Shown here piece by piece: positions 45,558-54,904 of a stretch of 64,000 nt of DNA (positions are counted from its first letter, which is position 1; every line of letters starts with the position of its first letter). Below the pieces are notes generated by a model. It was not told the origin of the DNA. It saw only the letters and a list, made by a program, of their open reading frames with translations, and made no database searches. The stretch is from Candidatus Galacturonatibacter soehngenii (GTDB taxonomy: Bacteria; Bacillota; Clostridia; Lachnospirales; Lachnospiraceae), in NCBI RefSeq assembly GCF_008830185.1, contig NZ_WAGX01000008.1, positions 248,001 through 312,000 of the forward strand. The letters are read 5' to 3'. The position numbers and the translations under genes are program-made.

Positions 45558-46793
45558 ATGAAAAAGTTCAAAAAGTTGGCAGCACTTGCCATGTCAGCAG
45601 CGATGATTGCAACTCTATTAACTGGTTGTGGTGAAGGTAAAGTAGAAGAATCCAGCAATAAAGGGGATACGAACACCGCAGAATCAGGGACTGAAGAAGC
45701 GAAGGATACTTCCGATACATCAGGATCAGGAGAAATTTATTTCCTAAACTTCAAACCAGAGATTGCAGACATATATGATGAAATCGCAACCAGATACGAG
45801 GCAGAGACTGGAGTTAAAGTAAAGGTGGTAACGGCAGCGAGTGGAACTTATGAAACAACATTAAAGTCTGAAATAGCTAAGACGGATGCACCAACTATTT
45901 TCCAAATTAATGGCCCTGTAGGCTATCAGTCTTGGAAGGATTATTGTCTTGATATAAGTGATACAGATTTATATAAAAGTTTATCTGATAAAAGCTTAGC
46001 CGTAACCGAGGGTGAAGGAGTATATGGTGTTCCTTACGCAGTAGAAGGCTATGGAATCATATACAATGATGAGATTATGCAAAAGTATTTTGCTTTAGCT
46101 GATAAAGCGGTAAGTATTTCATCGACGACTGAGATTAAGAGTTTTGATACCCTTAAATCAGTAGTTGAAGATATGCAAAAACATGCAGCTGATTTAGGTA
46201 TTGATGGAGTATTTGCAAACACTTCTTTAGCAGAAGGAAATCAATGGAGATGGCAGACGCATCTTGCTAATTTACCATTATATTATGAATTTGCTGATAA
46301 CAAGAGCTTTGATAATACTATTTTAGCAGGTCTTGCGGCAGATGAAATTGAATTTAAGTATGCAGATAACTATAAGAATATTTTTGACTTATATACCAAC
46401 AATTCAACTGTAGCACCTACATTATTAGGAGGAAAGACAGTTGATGATTCTATGGCAGAATTTGCATTAGGTAAATGTGCTATGGTTCAAAATGGTAACT
46501 GGGCTTGGTCACAGATCAATGGCGTAGACGGTAATGTTGTAAAGGCTGAAAATATTAAATATTTACCAATCTATACAGGCGTAACAGGCGAAGAAAATCA
46601 GGGACTTTGCGTTGGAACTGAAAATTATTTTGCAATCAACAGTCAGGTATCTACTGAGAAACAACAAGCATCTATTGACTTTTTAAATTGGCTATTCTCT
46701 AGTTCAGTAGGTAAGGATTTTGTATCCAACAAGTTAGGATTTATTGCACCATTTACAACCTTTTCAGATTATGCAGGAACGAACGAAATTTAA
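45558..46793 (+). CDS. Orphan extracellular sugar-binding lipoprotein (family 1)
   Basis: A 411-residue protein with a lipoprotein signal (MKKFKKLAALAMSAAMIATL, then LTGC, Cys ~24), an acidic linker and a family-1 binding fold (EIYFLNFKPEIADIYDEIA). No permease or ATPase genes follow, so it either serves a transporter elsewhere or senses sugar for another system. GAGAGAGGG lies ahead of the ATG and a LacI-type operator cluster about 85 nt upstream. Confidence 0.88.
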   Translation: MKKFKKLAALAMSAAMIATLLTGCGEGKVEESSNKGDTNTAESGTEEAKDTSDTSGSGEIYFLNFKPEIADIYDEIATRYEAETGVKVKVVTAASGTYETTLKSEIAKTDAPTIFQINGPVGYQSWKDYCLDISDTDLYKSLSDKSLAVTEGEGVYGVPYAVEGYGIIYNDEIMQKYFALADKAVSISSTTEIKSFDTLKSVVEDMQKHAADLGIDGVFANTSLAEGNQWRWQTHLANLPLYYEFADNKSFDNTILAGLAADEIEFKYADNYKNIFDLYTNNSTVAPTLLGGKTVDDSMAEFALGKCAMVQNGNWAWSQINGVDGNVVKAENIKYLPIYTGVTGEENQGLCVGTENYFAINSQVSTEKQQASIDFLNWLFSSSVGKDFVSNKLGFIAPFTTFSDYAGTNEI

Positions 46794-46897
46794 TCCTACT
46801 TCGAAGTAATTTTAGTATTATGGGTACAATCTAAAGTATATGATAATTAAGTTTTTTTAGCAGGACAAAAGGATTGTTATCATAAAAAGTATTGCAG

Positions 46898-46926
46898 TTG
46901 ACAATGAATTAGATTACAATTAAACT
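46898..46926 (+). promoter_or_regulatory. Promoter of the ecf operon
   Basis: TTGACA (46898-46903), 17-nt spacer, TAAACT (46921-46926). It gives ecfA1-ecfA2-ecfT-truA their own transcription start now that they are separated from rplQ. Confidence 0.55.
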
Positions 46927-46980
46927 TATCGTAACTAGACAATTGGCTCAAACAAGCTGATTTAGCATTGAGGTAGTAAA

Positions 46981-47832
46981 ATGGGAATTATTAAATCAAA
47001 GAATTTAGTATTTGAATATATCAGACGTGATGAAGAAGGCAATGTAGAAGCAATCAATCGCGCTGTCAATGAAGTAAATATAGAGATTAAACAAGGAGAT
47101 TTTGTGGCAATACTAGGTCATAATGGTTCTGGCAAATCCACTCTTGCAAAGCATATGAATGCAATCTTGCAACCAACAGAAGGCGATATCTGGATTGATG
47201 GTAAGGATACAAAAGACATCGATCAGCTATGGGAGATACGAAAAACAGCAGGAATGGTGTTTCAAAATCCAGACAACCAGATTATTGGAACGGTAGTGGA
47301 AGAGGATGTTGGATTTGGGCCTGAAAATATTGGAATTCCAACGCCACAGATTTGGGAAAGAGTAGAAAAAGGGTTAAAAGCTGTTAATATGCTATCCTTT
47401 CGAAAGCATTCTCCCAACAAGCTATCGGGCGGACAAAAACAACGTGTGGCGATTGCAGGAATTGTAGCCATGCAACCAAAATGCATTGTATTAGATGAAC
47501 CGACTGCAATGCTTGATCCAAATGGTAGAAAAGAAGTCATTGATACCATTACAAGACTCAATAAGGAAGAAGGAGTCACAGTGATCTTGATAACGCACTA
47601 CATGGAAGAGGTAATAGGCGCAGATAAAGTCTATGTCATGGATCAGGGAAGTGTTGTTATGGAAGGCACACCAAAGGAAATATTTTCAAGAGTTGATGAA
47701 CTAAAACAATACCGTCTGGATGTACCACAGGTAACCCTACTTGCAGAAGAATTAAAAGAATCTGGGGTTTCTTTATCAGATGGGATTCTAACAATAGATG
47801 AGTTGGTGAATGAGATATGTCAATTATATTAG
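46981..47832 (+). CDS. ecfA1: ECF transporter energy-coupling ATPase EcfA1
   Basis: A 283-residue ATPase with Walker [10 protein letters not shown], signature LSGGQKQR, Walker [14 protein letters not shown] and switch ITHYMEEV. With EcfA2 and EcfT it powers vitamin and metal-binding S components encoded elsewhere. It overlaps ecfA2 by 16 nt. In many Firmicutes this gene follows rplQ directly; here ~32 kb lies between. Confidence 0.94.
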   Translation: MGIIKSKNLVFEYIRRDEEGNVEAINRAVNEVNIEIKQGDFVAILGHNGSGKSTLAKHMNAILQPTEGDIWIDGKDTKDIDQLWEIRKTAGMVFQNPDNQIIGTVVEEDVGFGPENIGIPTPQIWERVEKGLKAVNMLSFRKHSPNKLSGGQKQRVAIAGIVAMQPKCIVLDEPTAMLDPNGRKEVIDTITRLNKEEGVTVILITHYMEEVIGADKVYVMDQGSVVMEGTPKEIFSRVDELKQYRLDVPQVTLLAEELKESGVSLSDGILTIDELVNEICQLY

Positions 47833-48668
47833 ATAAAGTAAATTATATATATGGAAGTGAAACTGCGTATGAGCTTCATGCCTTAAAGGATATTAACTTG
47901 GTCATTGAAGATGGACAGTTTATTGGAATCATTGGACATACGGGATCTGGCAAATCAACATTGATTCAGCATTTTAATGGATTGATAAAGCCTACATCTG
48001 GCAGTATATATTATAATGGAGAAGATATCAGTGATTCTGACTTTAATAAGAAGAAACTAAGAAGTAAAGTAGGACTAGTCTTTCAGTATCCAGAACATCA
48101 ACTGTTTGAAGTAAATGTATTTGAAGATGTTTGCTTTGGACCAAGAAACTTAGGCTTGTCAGAAAAGGAAGCGCAACTTCGTGCTTATGAAGCTCTAAAA
48201 ATGGTAGGATTTGAAGAGGATTTGTTTTATCAATCCCCATTTGAGCTATCGGGTGGACAAAAAAGACGAGTAGCAATTGCAGGAGTGCTTGCTATGAAAC
48301 CCGATATCTTAATATTGGATGAACCAACTGCAGGGCTTGACCCAAAGGGAAGAGATGAGATCTTAGAACAGATTAAAACCCTTCATGAAACGACAAATAT
48401 GACCGTTATATTAGTATCCCATAGCATGGAAGATGTAGCAAAGTACGTAGATAGACTGATTGTAATGAATCAGGGAGAAGTCAAATATGATGATACACCA
48501 AAGGAAGTCTTTGGGCATTATTTAGAACTAGAAGAAATGGGACTTGCTGCACCACAGGTGACTTATATTATGAATCGTCTAAGGGAAAAGAATATTCCAG
48601 TAAATGTAAATGTAACAACAATTGAAGAAGCAAAAGAGGAAATACTTCGTGTATTTAAAAATCGATAG
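47817..48668 (+). CDS. ecfA2: ECF transporter energy-coupling ATPase EcfA2
   Basis: A 283-residue ATPase with Walker [10 protein letters not shown], signature LSGGQKRR, Walker [14 protein letters not shown] and switch VSHSMEDV. It heterodimerises with EcfA1. The start ATG lies inside the 3' end of ecfA1, indicating coupling. The C-terminal ~60 residues are the extension typical for the Ecf pair. Confidence 0.94.
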   Translation: MSIILDKVNYIYGSETAYELHALKDINLVIEDGQFIGIIGHTGSGKSTLIQHFNGLIKPTSGSIYYNGEDISDSDFNKKKLRSKVGLVFQYPEHQLFEVNVFEDVCFGPRNLGLSEKEAQLRAYEALKMVGFEEDLFYQSPFELSGGQKRRVAIAGVLAMKPDILILDEPTAGLDPKGRDEILEQIKTLHETTNMTVILVSHSMEDVAKYVDRLIVMNQGEVKYDDTPKEVFGHYLELEEMGLAAPQVTYIMNRLREKNIPVNVNVTTIEEAKEEILRVFKNR

Positions 48669-48712
48669 AATGAGAAGAAAGCTTCTATACTTAATGAATA
48701 ACAGGTGAAGAA

Positions 48713-49513
48713 ATGATAAGAGACATAACAATAGGACAATACTATCCAAAGGATTCTGTGATACACAAGCTTGATCCTAGAACCAAGTTGGTGGGGACCT
48801 TGGCTTATATCATATCCTTATTTTTATTTAATAACTTTTTAGGATATATCGTCGTGACCTTATTTTTAGTAGGAGTGATTAAGGCTTCTCAGGTTCCGTT
48901 TCGTTTTATCATAAAAGGGCTAAAAGCAATCATTATGTTATTAATGATTACCGTATTGTTTAATTTATTTTTAACAAAGGGCACACCTTTGGTAGAATTC
49001 TGGATTTTTACCATAACGAAAGAGGGACTTAGAATCTCTTTGTTCATGGCAATACGCTTGATTTATTTAATTATTGGTTCTTCCATGATGACGCTAACAA
49101 CAACACCAAATCAATTGACGGATGGACTAGAAAGTCTGCTTGGACCATTAAAAAAGATTAAGGTTCCCGTACATGAGATTGCTATGATGATGTCGATTGC
49201 ACTTCGATTTATACCTATTTTATTAGAGGAAACCGATAAAATAATGAAGGCGCAAATTGCAAGAGGAGCAGACTTTGAAAGCGGAAACTTAGTTAAAAAA
49301 GCGAAAAGCCTTGTACCACTTCTCGTACCTCTTTTTATATCAGCATTTCGAAGAGCCAATGACTTAGCAATGGCAATGGAAGCAAGATGCTATAGCGGAG
49401 GAGAAGGCAGAACGAAGATGAAACCGCTTTTATATCAGGTAAACGATTATCGTGCGTATGCAATCTTTGTCCTTTATTTTGCTGCAATTATAGCAATGGA
49501 GATTGTGCTTTAA
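48713..49513 (+). CDS. ecfT: ECF transporter transmembrane subunit EcfT
   Basis: A 266-residue protein beginning IGQYYPKDSVIHKLDPRTKL, a family hallmark, with about five membrane helices and the two Ala-Arg coupling motifs AQIARGADF and AMEARCY that dock on the ATPases. It is the scaffold shared by several S components. It is followed by truA after 47 nt. Confidence 0.94.
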   Translation: MIRDITIGQYYPKDSVIHKLDPRTKLVGTLAYIISLFLFNNFLGYIVVTLFLVGVIKASQVPFRFIIKGLKAIIMLLMITVLFNLFLTKGTPLVEFWIFTITKEGLRISLFMAIRLIYLIIGSSMMTLTTTPNQLTDGLESLLGPLKKIKVPVHEIAMMMSIALRFIPILLEETDKIMKAQIARGADFESGNLVKKAKSLVPLLVPLFISAFRRANDLAMAMEARCYSGGEGRTKMKPLLYQVNDYRAYAIFVLYFAAIIAMEIVL

Positions 49514-49560
49514 AATAAATCGCATAACATTTAGAAATTCAATGTGTTATAGAGGTAAAA

Positions 49561-50298
49561 ATGAAACGTGTAAAAATGATTGTGGCTTATGAAGGAACTA
49601 ACTATTGTGGGTTTCAGATTCAGCCAAATGCAATAACAATAGAAGAAGTATTAAATAAGAAGCTTTTTGAGCTTTTAAATGAACCCATAAAGGTAATTGG
49701 AGCAAGCAGAACGGATTCGGGAGTCCATGCTATGGGCAATGTAGCAGTATTTGATACCAATACACGAATTCCAGGGGAAAAGATCGCGTTTGCACTAAAT
49801 CGTATCCTTCCAGAAGATATTAGAATTCAAGGATCTTGCGAGGTGGCACCTGATTTCCATCCTCGTTTTTGCAACACGAGAAAAACTTATGAATATAAAA
49901 TCGTAAACAGAACCTTTCCCATTCCTACCCTTCGAAACATCGCGCACTTTGAACATTATCCATTGGATATTAAGCGAATGCAAGAAGCTGCATCATATTT
50001 AGTTGGGGAGCATGACTTTAGAAGCTTTGCCACAGCAAAGTTACAAGTAGAAAGTACCGTTCGAGAGATTTATTCACTTACGGTAGAGGAAGTTGGAGAT
50101 ATGATAGTAATTCGGGTTATTGGAAATGGATTTCTCTATAATATGGTAAGAATCATAGCAGGAACATTAATGGAAATTGGAATGAAAAGGCTAGATCCAG
50201 ATATCTTACCTGCTATGATAAAAGGGTGTGATCGAAGTTTAGCAGGACCTACGGCGCCAGCGAAGGGACTTACATTGGTGAGTATTGAATACGTCTAA
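49561..50298 (+). CDS. truA: tRNA pseudouridine(38-40) synthase
   Basis: A 245-residue enzyme that makes pseudouridine in the tRNA anticodon arm. The catalytic Asp lies in SRTDSGVHAMGN (~52); the motifs FHPRFCNTRKTYEYKI and GNGFLYNMVRIIAGTLMEIG are canonical. It follows ecfT, as usual in Firmicutes, but rplM is displaced by one extra gene. Confidence 0.95.
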   Translation: MKRVKMIVAYEGTNYCGFQIQPNAITIEEVLNKKLFELLNEPIKVIGASRTDSGVHAMGNVAVFDTNTRIPGEKIAFALNRILPEDIRIQGSCEVAPDFHPRFCNTRKTYEYKIVNRTFPIPTLRNIAHFEHYPLDIKRMQEAASYLVGEHDFRSFATAKLQVESTVREIYSLTVEEVGDMIVIRVIGNGFLYNMVRIIAGTLMEIGMKRLDPDILPAMIKGCDRSLAGPTAPAKGLTLVSIEYV

Positions 50299-50328
50299 GA
50301 AAAAATATATAAAAAGGGGAGAAAATAC

Positions 50329-51294
50329 ATGAAGAGGGATTTTGATAAGAGGGTATTTCATTTTTTTAATGTTTATCACACAGATGAGATAGAAGCTTAC
50401 TTAACTAAAATGGCAAACAAAGGATACCAATTGCTTGAGACGAATAATCATCAAATGTTTTTTAAGAAATGCAAAGAATGTAATGTAAGATATCGGGTTA
50501 TATTAGGGGTAAATCATTTTCAAAGGTGGGAAGAACAAAAGTATAGAGAACAGTTGGGATGGAACTTTGTTTGTGAAGGACAAAATTACCAAATCTATAT
50601 GACAGAGGATTTACAGTTAGAGGAAATGGATTTAGATAGTTATCGTTATCATCAAGTAAAGAGCTTAAGAGATAAGGCACTTTATCTTCATAGTGCAATC
50701 ATAGCTTTGATTATAGGAGCGATATATGGAATGGCAAAGATGGAAGGTGGATTCTTTCTTTTGATGGATTCTTCTATTATGCTAGGTCTAATGGCAGTGG
50801 GATTATTCACTTGCCTGTTACTAGGTACGGATATTATAGATACGATTGTTTGGAAGTGGAAAAGTGAACGCGTAATTTTGAAATTAAGTCAAACACCTTT
50901 ATTCTTTGGACAGTCGCAAGTTGCCAAATGGATAAATAGAGTATTTTTTAGTTTGATTTCAGTAGCTTTTGTAATCCTACTTTGCCTATCGACTAGTACA
51001 TACATTCAATTGATTGTATCAAAAGGATGGTCTCGTAATATCAGTTTTTTGATTTATATTCTTATTTTTGGTAGCTCAAATCTATTTTTTTCGATTAGAA
51101 GAGGAGAAAACGCAAAAAGAGGTTTTGGGGAACGAAAGGTTATTGAATTATGTTTTTCATTAAGCATACTTATAATAGCAAGTGCGGCTGTGAGTGAAAT
51201 AGGAAAACAAAATGATATTAACATCACAGCGAAGGATTATTTTCAAGAAGTAAAGTATGATGATGAAATATGTGGGTTTTATAAAGGAATTTGA
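50329..51294 (+). CDS. DUF2812 membrane protein
   Basis: A 321-residue protein whose first ~130 residues match the DUF2812 pattern (cytosolic, VFHFFNVYHTDEIEAYLTKMANKGYQL, WEEQKYREQLGWNFVCEGQNYQIY), followed by four or five membrane helices. DUF2812 proteins often accompany PadR-type regulators, but none is here. Its insertion between truA and rplM is unusual. Function unknown. Confidence 0.75.
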   Translation: MKRDFDKRVFHFFNVYHTDEIEAYLTKMANKGYQLLETNNHQMFFKKCKECNVRYRVILGVNHFQRWEEQKYREQLGWNFVCEGQNYQIYMTEDLQLEEMDLDSYRYHQVKSLRDKALYLHSAIIALIIGAIYGMAKMEGGFFLLMDSSIMLGLMAVGLFTCLLLGTDIIDTIVWKWKSERVILKLSQTPLFFGQSQVAKWINRVFFSLISVAFVILLCLSTSTYIQLIVSKGWSRNISFLIYILIFGSSNLFFSIRRGENAKRGFGERKVIELCFSLSILIIASAAVSEIGKQNDINITAKDYFQEVKYDDEICGFYKGI

Positions 51295-51327
51295 CTTAGG
51301 AAAAAAGAATAATTTGTGAAAAAAACG

Positions 51328-51356
51328 TTGACATACTATATTTGCTATAGTAAAAT
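51328..51356 (+). promoter_or_regulatory. Promoter of rplM-rpsI
   Basis: TTGACA (51328-51333), 17-nt spacer, TAAAAT (51351-51356). The mRNA would carry a leader of about 130 nt. Confidence 0.85.
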
Positions 51357-51493
51357 AACTAAATGTGACATAGCGTAAAAATGTCTACCAATGCCCCGGA
51401 AGACTTTTTTATATATATAAATATAATAAAAATGTTTATGGACAAAAACATTTTTTGAAACCAATATTGTTTAATATTTAAGGAGGTTTACCG
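51357..51493 (+). promoter_or_regulatory. rplM leader with hairpins, candidate L13 autoregulatory leader
   Basis: The leader contains a hairpin-like GTCT...AGAC-TTTTTT element (51382-51410, with CCAATGCCCCGG in the loop) and a second stem AAAAATGTTT/AAACATTTTT (51428-51437, 51446-51455) followed by T. A structured L13 leader is known upstream of rplM in Firmicutes; the position fits. I could not check the conserved family sequence, so this is a candidate only. Confidence 0.5.
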
Positions 51494-51922
51494 ATGAAAA
51501 GTTTTATGGCAAGTCCAGAGACGATTGAAAGAAAATGGTATGTAGTTGATGCTGAAGGTTGTACGTTAGGACGTTTATCATCAGAAATAGCGAAAGTTTT
51601 AAGAGGAAAGAACAAACCAGTTTTTACTCCTCATGTTGATACAGGTGATTATGTAATCGTAATTAATGCAGAGAAGATTAAAGTTAGTGGAAAGAAATTA
51701 GATCAAAAGATCTACTATCACCATTCCGATTATGTTGGTGGAATGAAAGAAACTACTTTAAAAGAAATGTTAGCAAAGAAACCTGAAAGAGTAGTTGAGC
51801 TTGCTGTTAAGGGAATGCTTCCAAAAGGACCTTTAGGAAGAACAATGTACAAGAAACTTCACGTTTACGCAGGTGCTGAGCATGGACATGAAGCTCAAAA
51901 ACCAGAAGTATTAACATTTTAA
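51494..51922 (+). CDS. rplM: 50S ribosomal protein L13
   Basis: A 142-residue protein with the family motifs [28 protein letters not shown] and [13 protein letters not shown]13 is an early assembly protein of the 50S subunit. AAGGAGG precedes the ATG. It forms an operon with rpsI. Confidence 0.97.
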   Translation: MKSFMASPETIERKWYVVDAEGCTLGRLSSEIAKVLRGKNKPVFTPHVDTGDYVIVINAEKIKVSGKKLDQKIYYHHSDYVGGMKETTLKEMLAKKPERVVELAVKGMLPKGPLGRTMYKKLHVYAGAEHGHEAQKPEVLTF

Positions 51923-51948
51923 TTGTAGGTTGAAAGGAGGAAACAAAA

Positions 51949-52335
51949 TTGGCTAAGTTATATGGAACAGGAAGAAGAAAGAAAAGTATTGCTAGAGTAT
52001 ATTTAGTACCAGGAACTGGTAAGATTACTATAAATAAAAGAGATATCAACGAATATTTCGGACTTGAAACTTTAAAAGTTATCGTTCGTCAGCCATTAGT
52101 AGCTACTGAAACAGTAGACAAATATGATGTACTTGTAAATGTTCACGGAGGTGGATATACAGGTCAGGCTGGTGCTGTAAGACATGGTATCGCTAGAGCG
52201 TTATTACATGTAGATGGAGAATTCCGTCCAGTGCTTAAGAAAGCAGGATACTTAACAAGAGATCCAAGAATGAAAGAAAGAAAGAAATACGGTCTTAAAG
52301 CTGCGAGACGTGCACCACAGTTCTCAAAGAGATAA
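51949..52335 (+). CDS. rpsI: 30S ribosomal protein S9
   Basis: A 128-residue protein with a TTG start at 51949, 8 nt after AAAGGAGG (51933-51940). The start [19 protein letters not shown] and the C-terminal [16 protein letters not shown], whose last Arg touches the P-site tRNA, are intact. The last 12 nt of the gene form the left end of a 14-bp repeat that marks an integrated element, so S9 is not altered by the insertion. Confidence 0.97.
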   Translation: MAKLYGTGRRKKSIARVYLVPGTGKITINKRDINEYFGLETLKVIVRQPLVATETVDKYDVLVNVHGGGYTGQAGAVRHGIARALLHVDGEFRPVLKKAGYLTRDPRMKERKKYGLKAARRAPQFSKR

Positions 52336-52337
52336 TA
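52324..52337 (+). repeat. Left attachment repeat (attL core) in rpsI
   Basis: TCAAAGAGATAATA, identical to 60319-60332. It covers the last three codons and stop of rpsI plus two bases. Confidence 0.85.
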
Positions 52338-52369
52338 TGTGGGACTTTTGGAAACTTGGAAGAATGGCA

Positions 52370-52390
52370 ATGCGATTGGTACAATCGCAT
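52370..52390. repeat. 9-bp perfect inverted repeat in the left end
   Basis: ATGCGATTG (52370-52378) and CAATCGCAT (52382-52390) flank GTA. No T-run follows. It lies between the attachment core and the integrase gene in a 298-nt gene-free stretch and may be a binding site for recombination proteins. Confidence 0.5.
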
Positions 52391-52447
52391 AGTTACTGGG
52401 TTTCAAGAGTTGTGGGTTGCTCTGAAATGTGCTTGATTTCGCTGGAT

Positions 52448-52627
52448 AAGTAACACATAAGCGACAAACAAGTAACAAGAAAGCAACTTAAAAGACACAA
52501 ATATTAGAAATTTTATAGGATGTTTTTCAGATGGATTTATCTGTCTGAGAGACATCCTTTCTTTTTGCTATAAATAAACATTTGATAATTACCTCTTTGG
52601 AAAAATAAGTAACGCATAAGTGACAAA
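52448..52627. repeat. Arm-type direct repeats at the left end
   Basis: AAGTAACACATAAGCGACAA (from 52448) recurs as AAGTAACGCATAAGTGACAA (from 52607) with two differences. A shorter AAGTAACAAG lies at 52470. AAGTAACAC also occurs at the right end (60259). Repeats of this kind near int are typical of integrase arm sites. Confidence 0.65.
52517..52566. terminator. Terminator in the left end
   Basis: AGGATGT (52517-52523) pairs with ACATCCT (52552-52558), with an inner CAGAT/ATCTG stem and TTCTTTTT following. It would end transcription leaving rpsI before it meets the convergent integrase gene. Confidence 0.7.
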
Positions 52628-52633
52628 GGCTTC

Positions 52634-53689
52634 TTAAATCATGTTAATTGCTTTGATCAATTCGTTCACATCCATATGGGTATATACTTTTTCTGTCAGC
52701 GTCATGGCTCCTGAATGACCAACGATCTTTTTAATGGTAGTCTGGTCAATGCGAGCATCTGCTAACATAGAGATGCAGGTGTGCCTGCAACAATGTGGAG
52801 TCTTTTCAATTCCCAAGTTAGTCATTAAGGGCTTGAAGTAACTGTCATAGTAATTGCGATAAGAGAACTTCTTACCATCATCCGTATGAAGCAAGTATTT
52901 GGAATCGGTATAATCGTTGTACCAGTTCTTATAAAATGGTAATACCTTGTCGGCAATAGGAACTTTACGGATTCCATTTTCTGTTTTACTGTCAATAACG
53001 TCGAAATACTGTTCTTCAAGATGGACATTTTCTTTCTTTAAATCCAATAATTCTGAAATACGTACCCCGTTATAAAGTAACATAAGCACAATCTGATAAT
53101 ACTTGTCATCCTTCATCGTCCAGACCCTTTGAACTTCATCAGGAGTAAAGCGATCTCTGTCATATTTGTTCGGATTTCTGTCTTTATACTTTAAAATATC
53201 TACAAATTCTGAATAGTCTTTTACCGTCAACTCATGCTTTAATGCATATTCATAAATCTGATTAAATAATACCTTTAATTTGCGAAGTGTTGGATAATTC
53301 TTGCCGCAGGTATCAACGACTCTTTGTAAATCGTCTAATTTCACATCTTTAAATGGTTTCTCAGCAATAGCATCACATAAAGCAAAAGCAGCTTTATATC
53401 CATTAACGTTAGATGCAGAAACAGTTGGATATTTTTCTTCCGACCATCTTTCGTAAATATCTGCAAAGGTCAACTTCATTACGGATAAATCAATTGGGTT
53501 ATCATTATACTTTGCTAATATTTGTAATGCTTCTGTCTTTGTTGTTCCATATCCTAGAATCTGATATTCTTGCACCACCTTTCCTGTTTTTTCATTTAAA
53601 TGCCATCCAGCAGTTACCCTTGCTGCATATGGCTTTCGTCGCTTTCCAGAGAGTTTTACAACACCTCCATAGCCATTTGGTAATCTCAT
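52634..53689 (-). CDS. int: Tyrosine recombinase (integrase) of the rpsI element
   Basis: A 351-residue phage/Tn916-type integrase. The N-terminal arm-binding part has the AP2-like segment YAARVTAGWHLNEKTGKVVQ; a SAM-like core-binding domain lies at ~75-160. The catalytic residues are Arg in LLYNGVRISELLDL, His-x-x-Arg in TPHCCRHTCISML, His in IVGHSGAMTLTEKVYTHM and the Tyr after it. The start at 53689 is 10 nt behind GAAAGG. The 3' end points to attL, 300 nt away. Confidence 0.93.
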   Translation of the reverse strand: MRLPNGYGGVVKLSGKRRKPYAARVTAGWHLNEKTGKVVQEYQILGYGTTKTEALQILAKYNDNPIDLSVMKLTFADIYERWSEEKYPTVSASNVNGYKAAFALCDAIAEKPFKDVKLDDLQRVVDTCGKNYPTLRKLKVLFNQIYEYALKHELTVKDYSEFVDILKYKDRNPNKYDRDRFTPDEVQRVWTMKDDKYYQIVLMLLYNGVRISELLDLKKENVHLEEQYFDVIDSKTENGIRKVPIADKVLPFYKNWYNDYTDSKYLLHTDDGKKFSYRNYYDSYFKPLMTNLGIEKTPHCCRHTCISMLADARIDQTTIKKIVGHSGAMTLTEKVYTHMDVNELIKAINMI

Positions 53690-53745
53690 ACCATTCATTC
53701 CTTTCTGAAAAATATTTATTATGAAAGAGTTAGAAACTCTATTCA

Positions 53746-54333
53746 TCAAGATAACGTGTAGTCTCGGAAGTAAGTGATTTCCCTTTTTTTTATCTGTTGT
53801 TTTGCATCTGCTAATGCTCGAACGATTCCTAGTAAATAAGCATCTTCAATATCTGGAACAGATAAGTAGGAAGTGCCAATATGAATGCCTGGTAGTGGCA
53901 ATGGCTCATCGTTCTCATATATCAATTTCTCATTCGAATCAATGAACAAATAATTTTGAATACGCTCCATTAAGAAATTCATTTCTATTAGGGTACTTAA
54001 GGTATCCAAATATTTTTTAGAATTAGCGTTGGTATCATATTGATTTGCATAGCGTTGCAGAATAGCGATTGCATTATCGTGTAGTCGTGTTATTTCCTTT
54101 GCTTCATGCAATTCTGGTTTGGGAGTTTTACTTTTACCAAGAAGAAAGTCGTAGGAGCAATCGAGGGCTTCTGCCATTAGTTCCAACGTATCAATGGAAT
54201 AAAAGACCTTACCAGACATGTACTTTTTCAAGCTTGAAAGTCCAATTCCTGTTTTTAAAGCGAATTCCTCCTGTGTCATTCCCATTTCTTTAATTCTATC
54301 CTTTAAAATAGTTCCAATATTATCTATATCCAT
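53746..54333 (-). CDS. XRE-family regulator of the element
   Basis: A 195-residue protein with an N-terminal Cro/cI helix-turn-helix (ILKDRIKEMGMTQEEFALKT, GIGLSSLKKYMSGK) and a C-terminal part of unknown fold (~res 75-195). The ATG at 54333 follows AGGAGGTG; a longer reading from 54402 is unlikely. It probably keeps the element quiet or controls excision, being located between int and the divergent HTH gene. A palindrome AACATATGTT (54380-54389) in the divergent gap is a candidate operator. Confidence 0.85.
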   Translation of the reverse strand: MDIDNIGTILKDRIKEMGMTQEEFALKTGIGLSSLKKYMSGKVFYSIDTLELMAEALDCSYDFLLGKSKTPKPELHEAKEITRLHDNAIAILQRYANQYDTNANSKKYLDTLSTLIEMNFLMERIQNYLFIDSNEKLIYENDEPLPLPGIHIGTSYLSVPDIEDAYLLGIVRALADAKQQIKKREITYFRDYTLS

Positions 54334-54504
54334 TATATAACACCTCCTAAGTGGAAATATTGGTTCTAAAATTACATCGAACATATGTTTATAATAATTC
54401 ATAGAATGTGATACGTCAATAAGAAATTAAAAGCTAGAGATAGCGAAAATATAAATCTAAAAATGGAATTTGATAGAGGTCTCAGAAAGGGAAGGAGGAA
54501 TTGA

Positions 54505-54753
54505 ATGGGAGAAGTAAAATATGAAGTAGAACTACCACCATTTACTGGTAGGAATGTTCCAATCAGTGAGATTGCAAGAGCCACTGGAAAAGAAGCTCAG
54601 TATATCCGAGTTGGATTACAAAGAGGAATCTTAAAATTTGGATATGCAATCAAGATGAAAGACTCATCTGAATACAGTTACTTTTGTCCAGACAAAAAGG
54701 TTTGGGAAGAAACTGGATACTTCAGATACGAGCCGAACACAGCAGCAGGGTGA
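54505..54753 (+). CDS. Small HTH protein, excisionase-like
   Basis: An 82-residue protein with a MerR/excisionase-like helix-turn-helix (VPISEIARATGKEAQYIRVGLQRGILKFGYAI) and an aromatic C-terminus (YSYFCPDKKVWEETGYF). It has AAGGAGG upstream and is divergent from xre/int, as excisionase genes often are. It lies just before the oriT-like block. Role inferred from fold and place only. Confidence 0.7.
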   Translation: MGEVKYEVELPPFTGRNVPISEIARATGKEAQYIRVGLQRGILKFGYAIKMKDSSEYSYFCPDKKVWEETGYFRYEPNTAAG

Positions 54754-54822
54754 TGAATATCACCCTATAATTCTTCTAGTGTGGATCAAAGAATTGTTGT
54801 AAAAAGTTGAGCCAGTCCACGG

Positions 54823-54883
54823 CAAGATACGCAATAGAGACGTCGCCGTCCTATTGCATCTTGTCAGGGGTTAAAATCCCCTG
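54823..54883. other. Stacked inverted repeats resembling an oriT
   Basis: CAAGAT-AC-GCAATAG-A-GACG (54823-54842) pairs with CGTC-CTATTGC-ATCTTG (54847-54863) around TCGC; next to it CAGGGG-TTAAAAT-CCCCTG (54865-54883) forms a second stem, and GGGGTT also matches AACCCC just after. The block is GC-richer than its surroundings. Such stacked repeats are usual at origins of transfer of mobilisable elements. No mob gene is adjacent. Confidence 0.5.
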
Positions 54884-54904
54884 AAACCCCTAAAATATTT
54901 CATA

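Noticed and set aside
51807-52049. Antisense frame across rplM/rpsI
   Set aside because: It is a shadow of two certain ribosomal genes.
52338-52633. tRNA gene as the integration target
   Set aside because: No cloverleaf or CCA-like end could be built; the repeat maps to the rpsI coding end instead.
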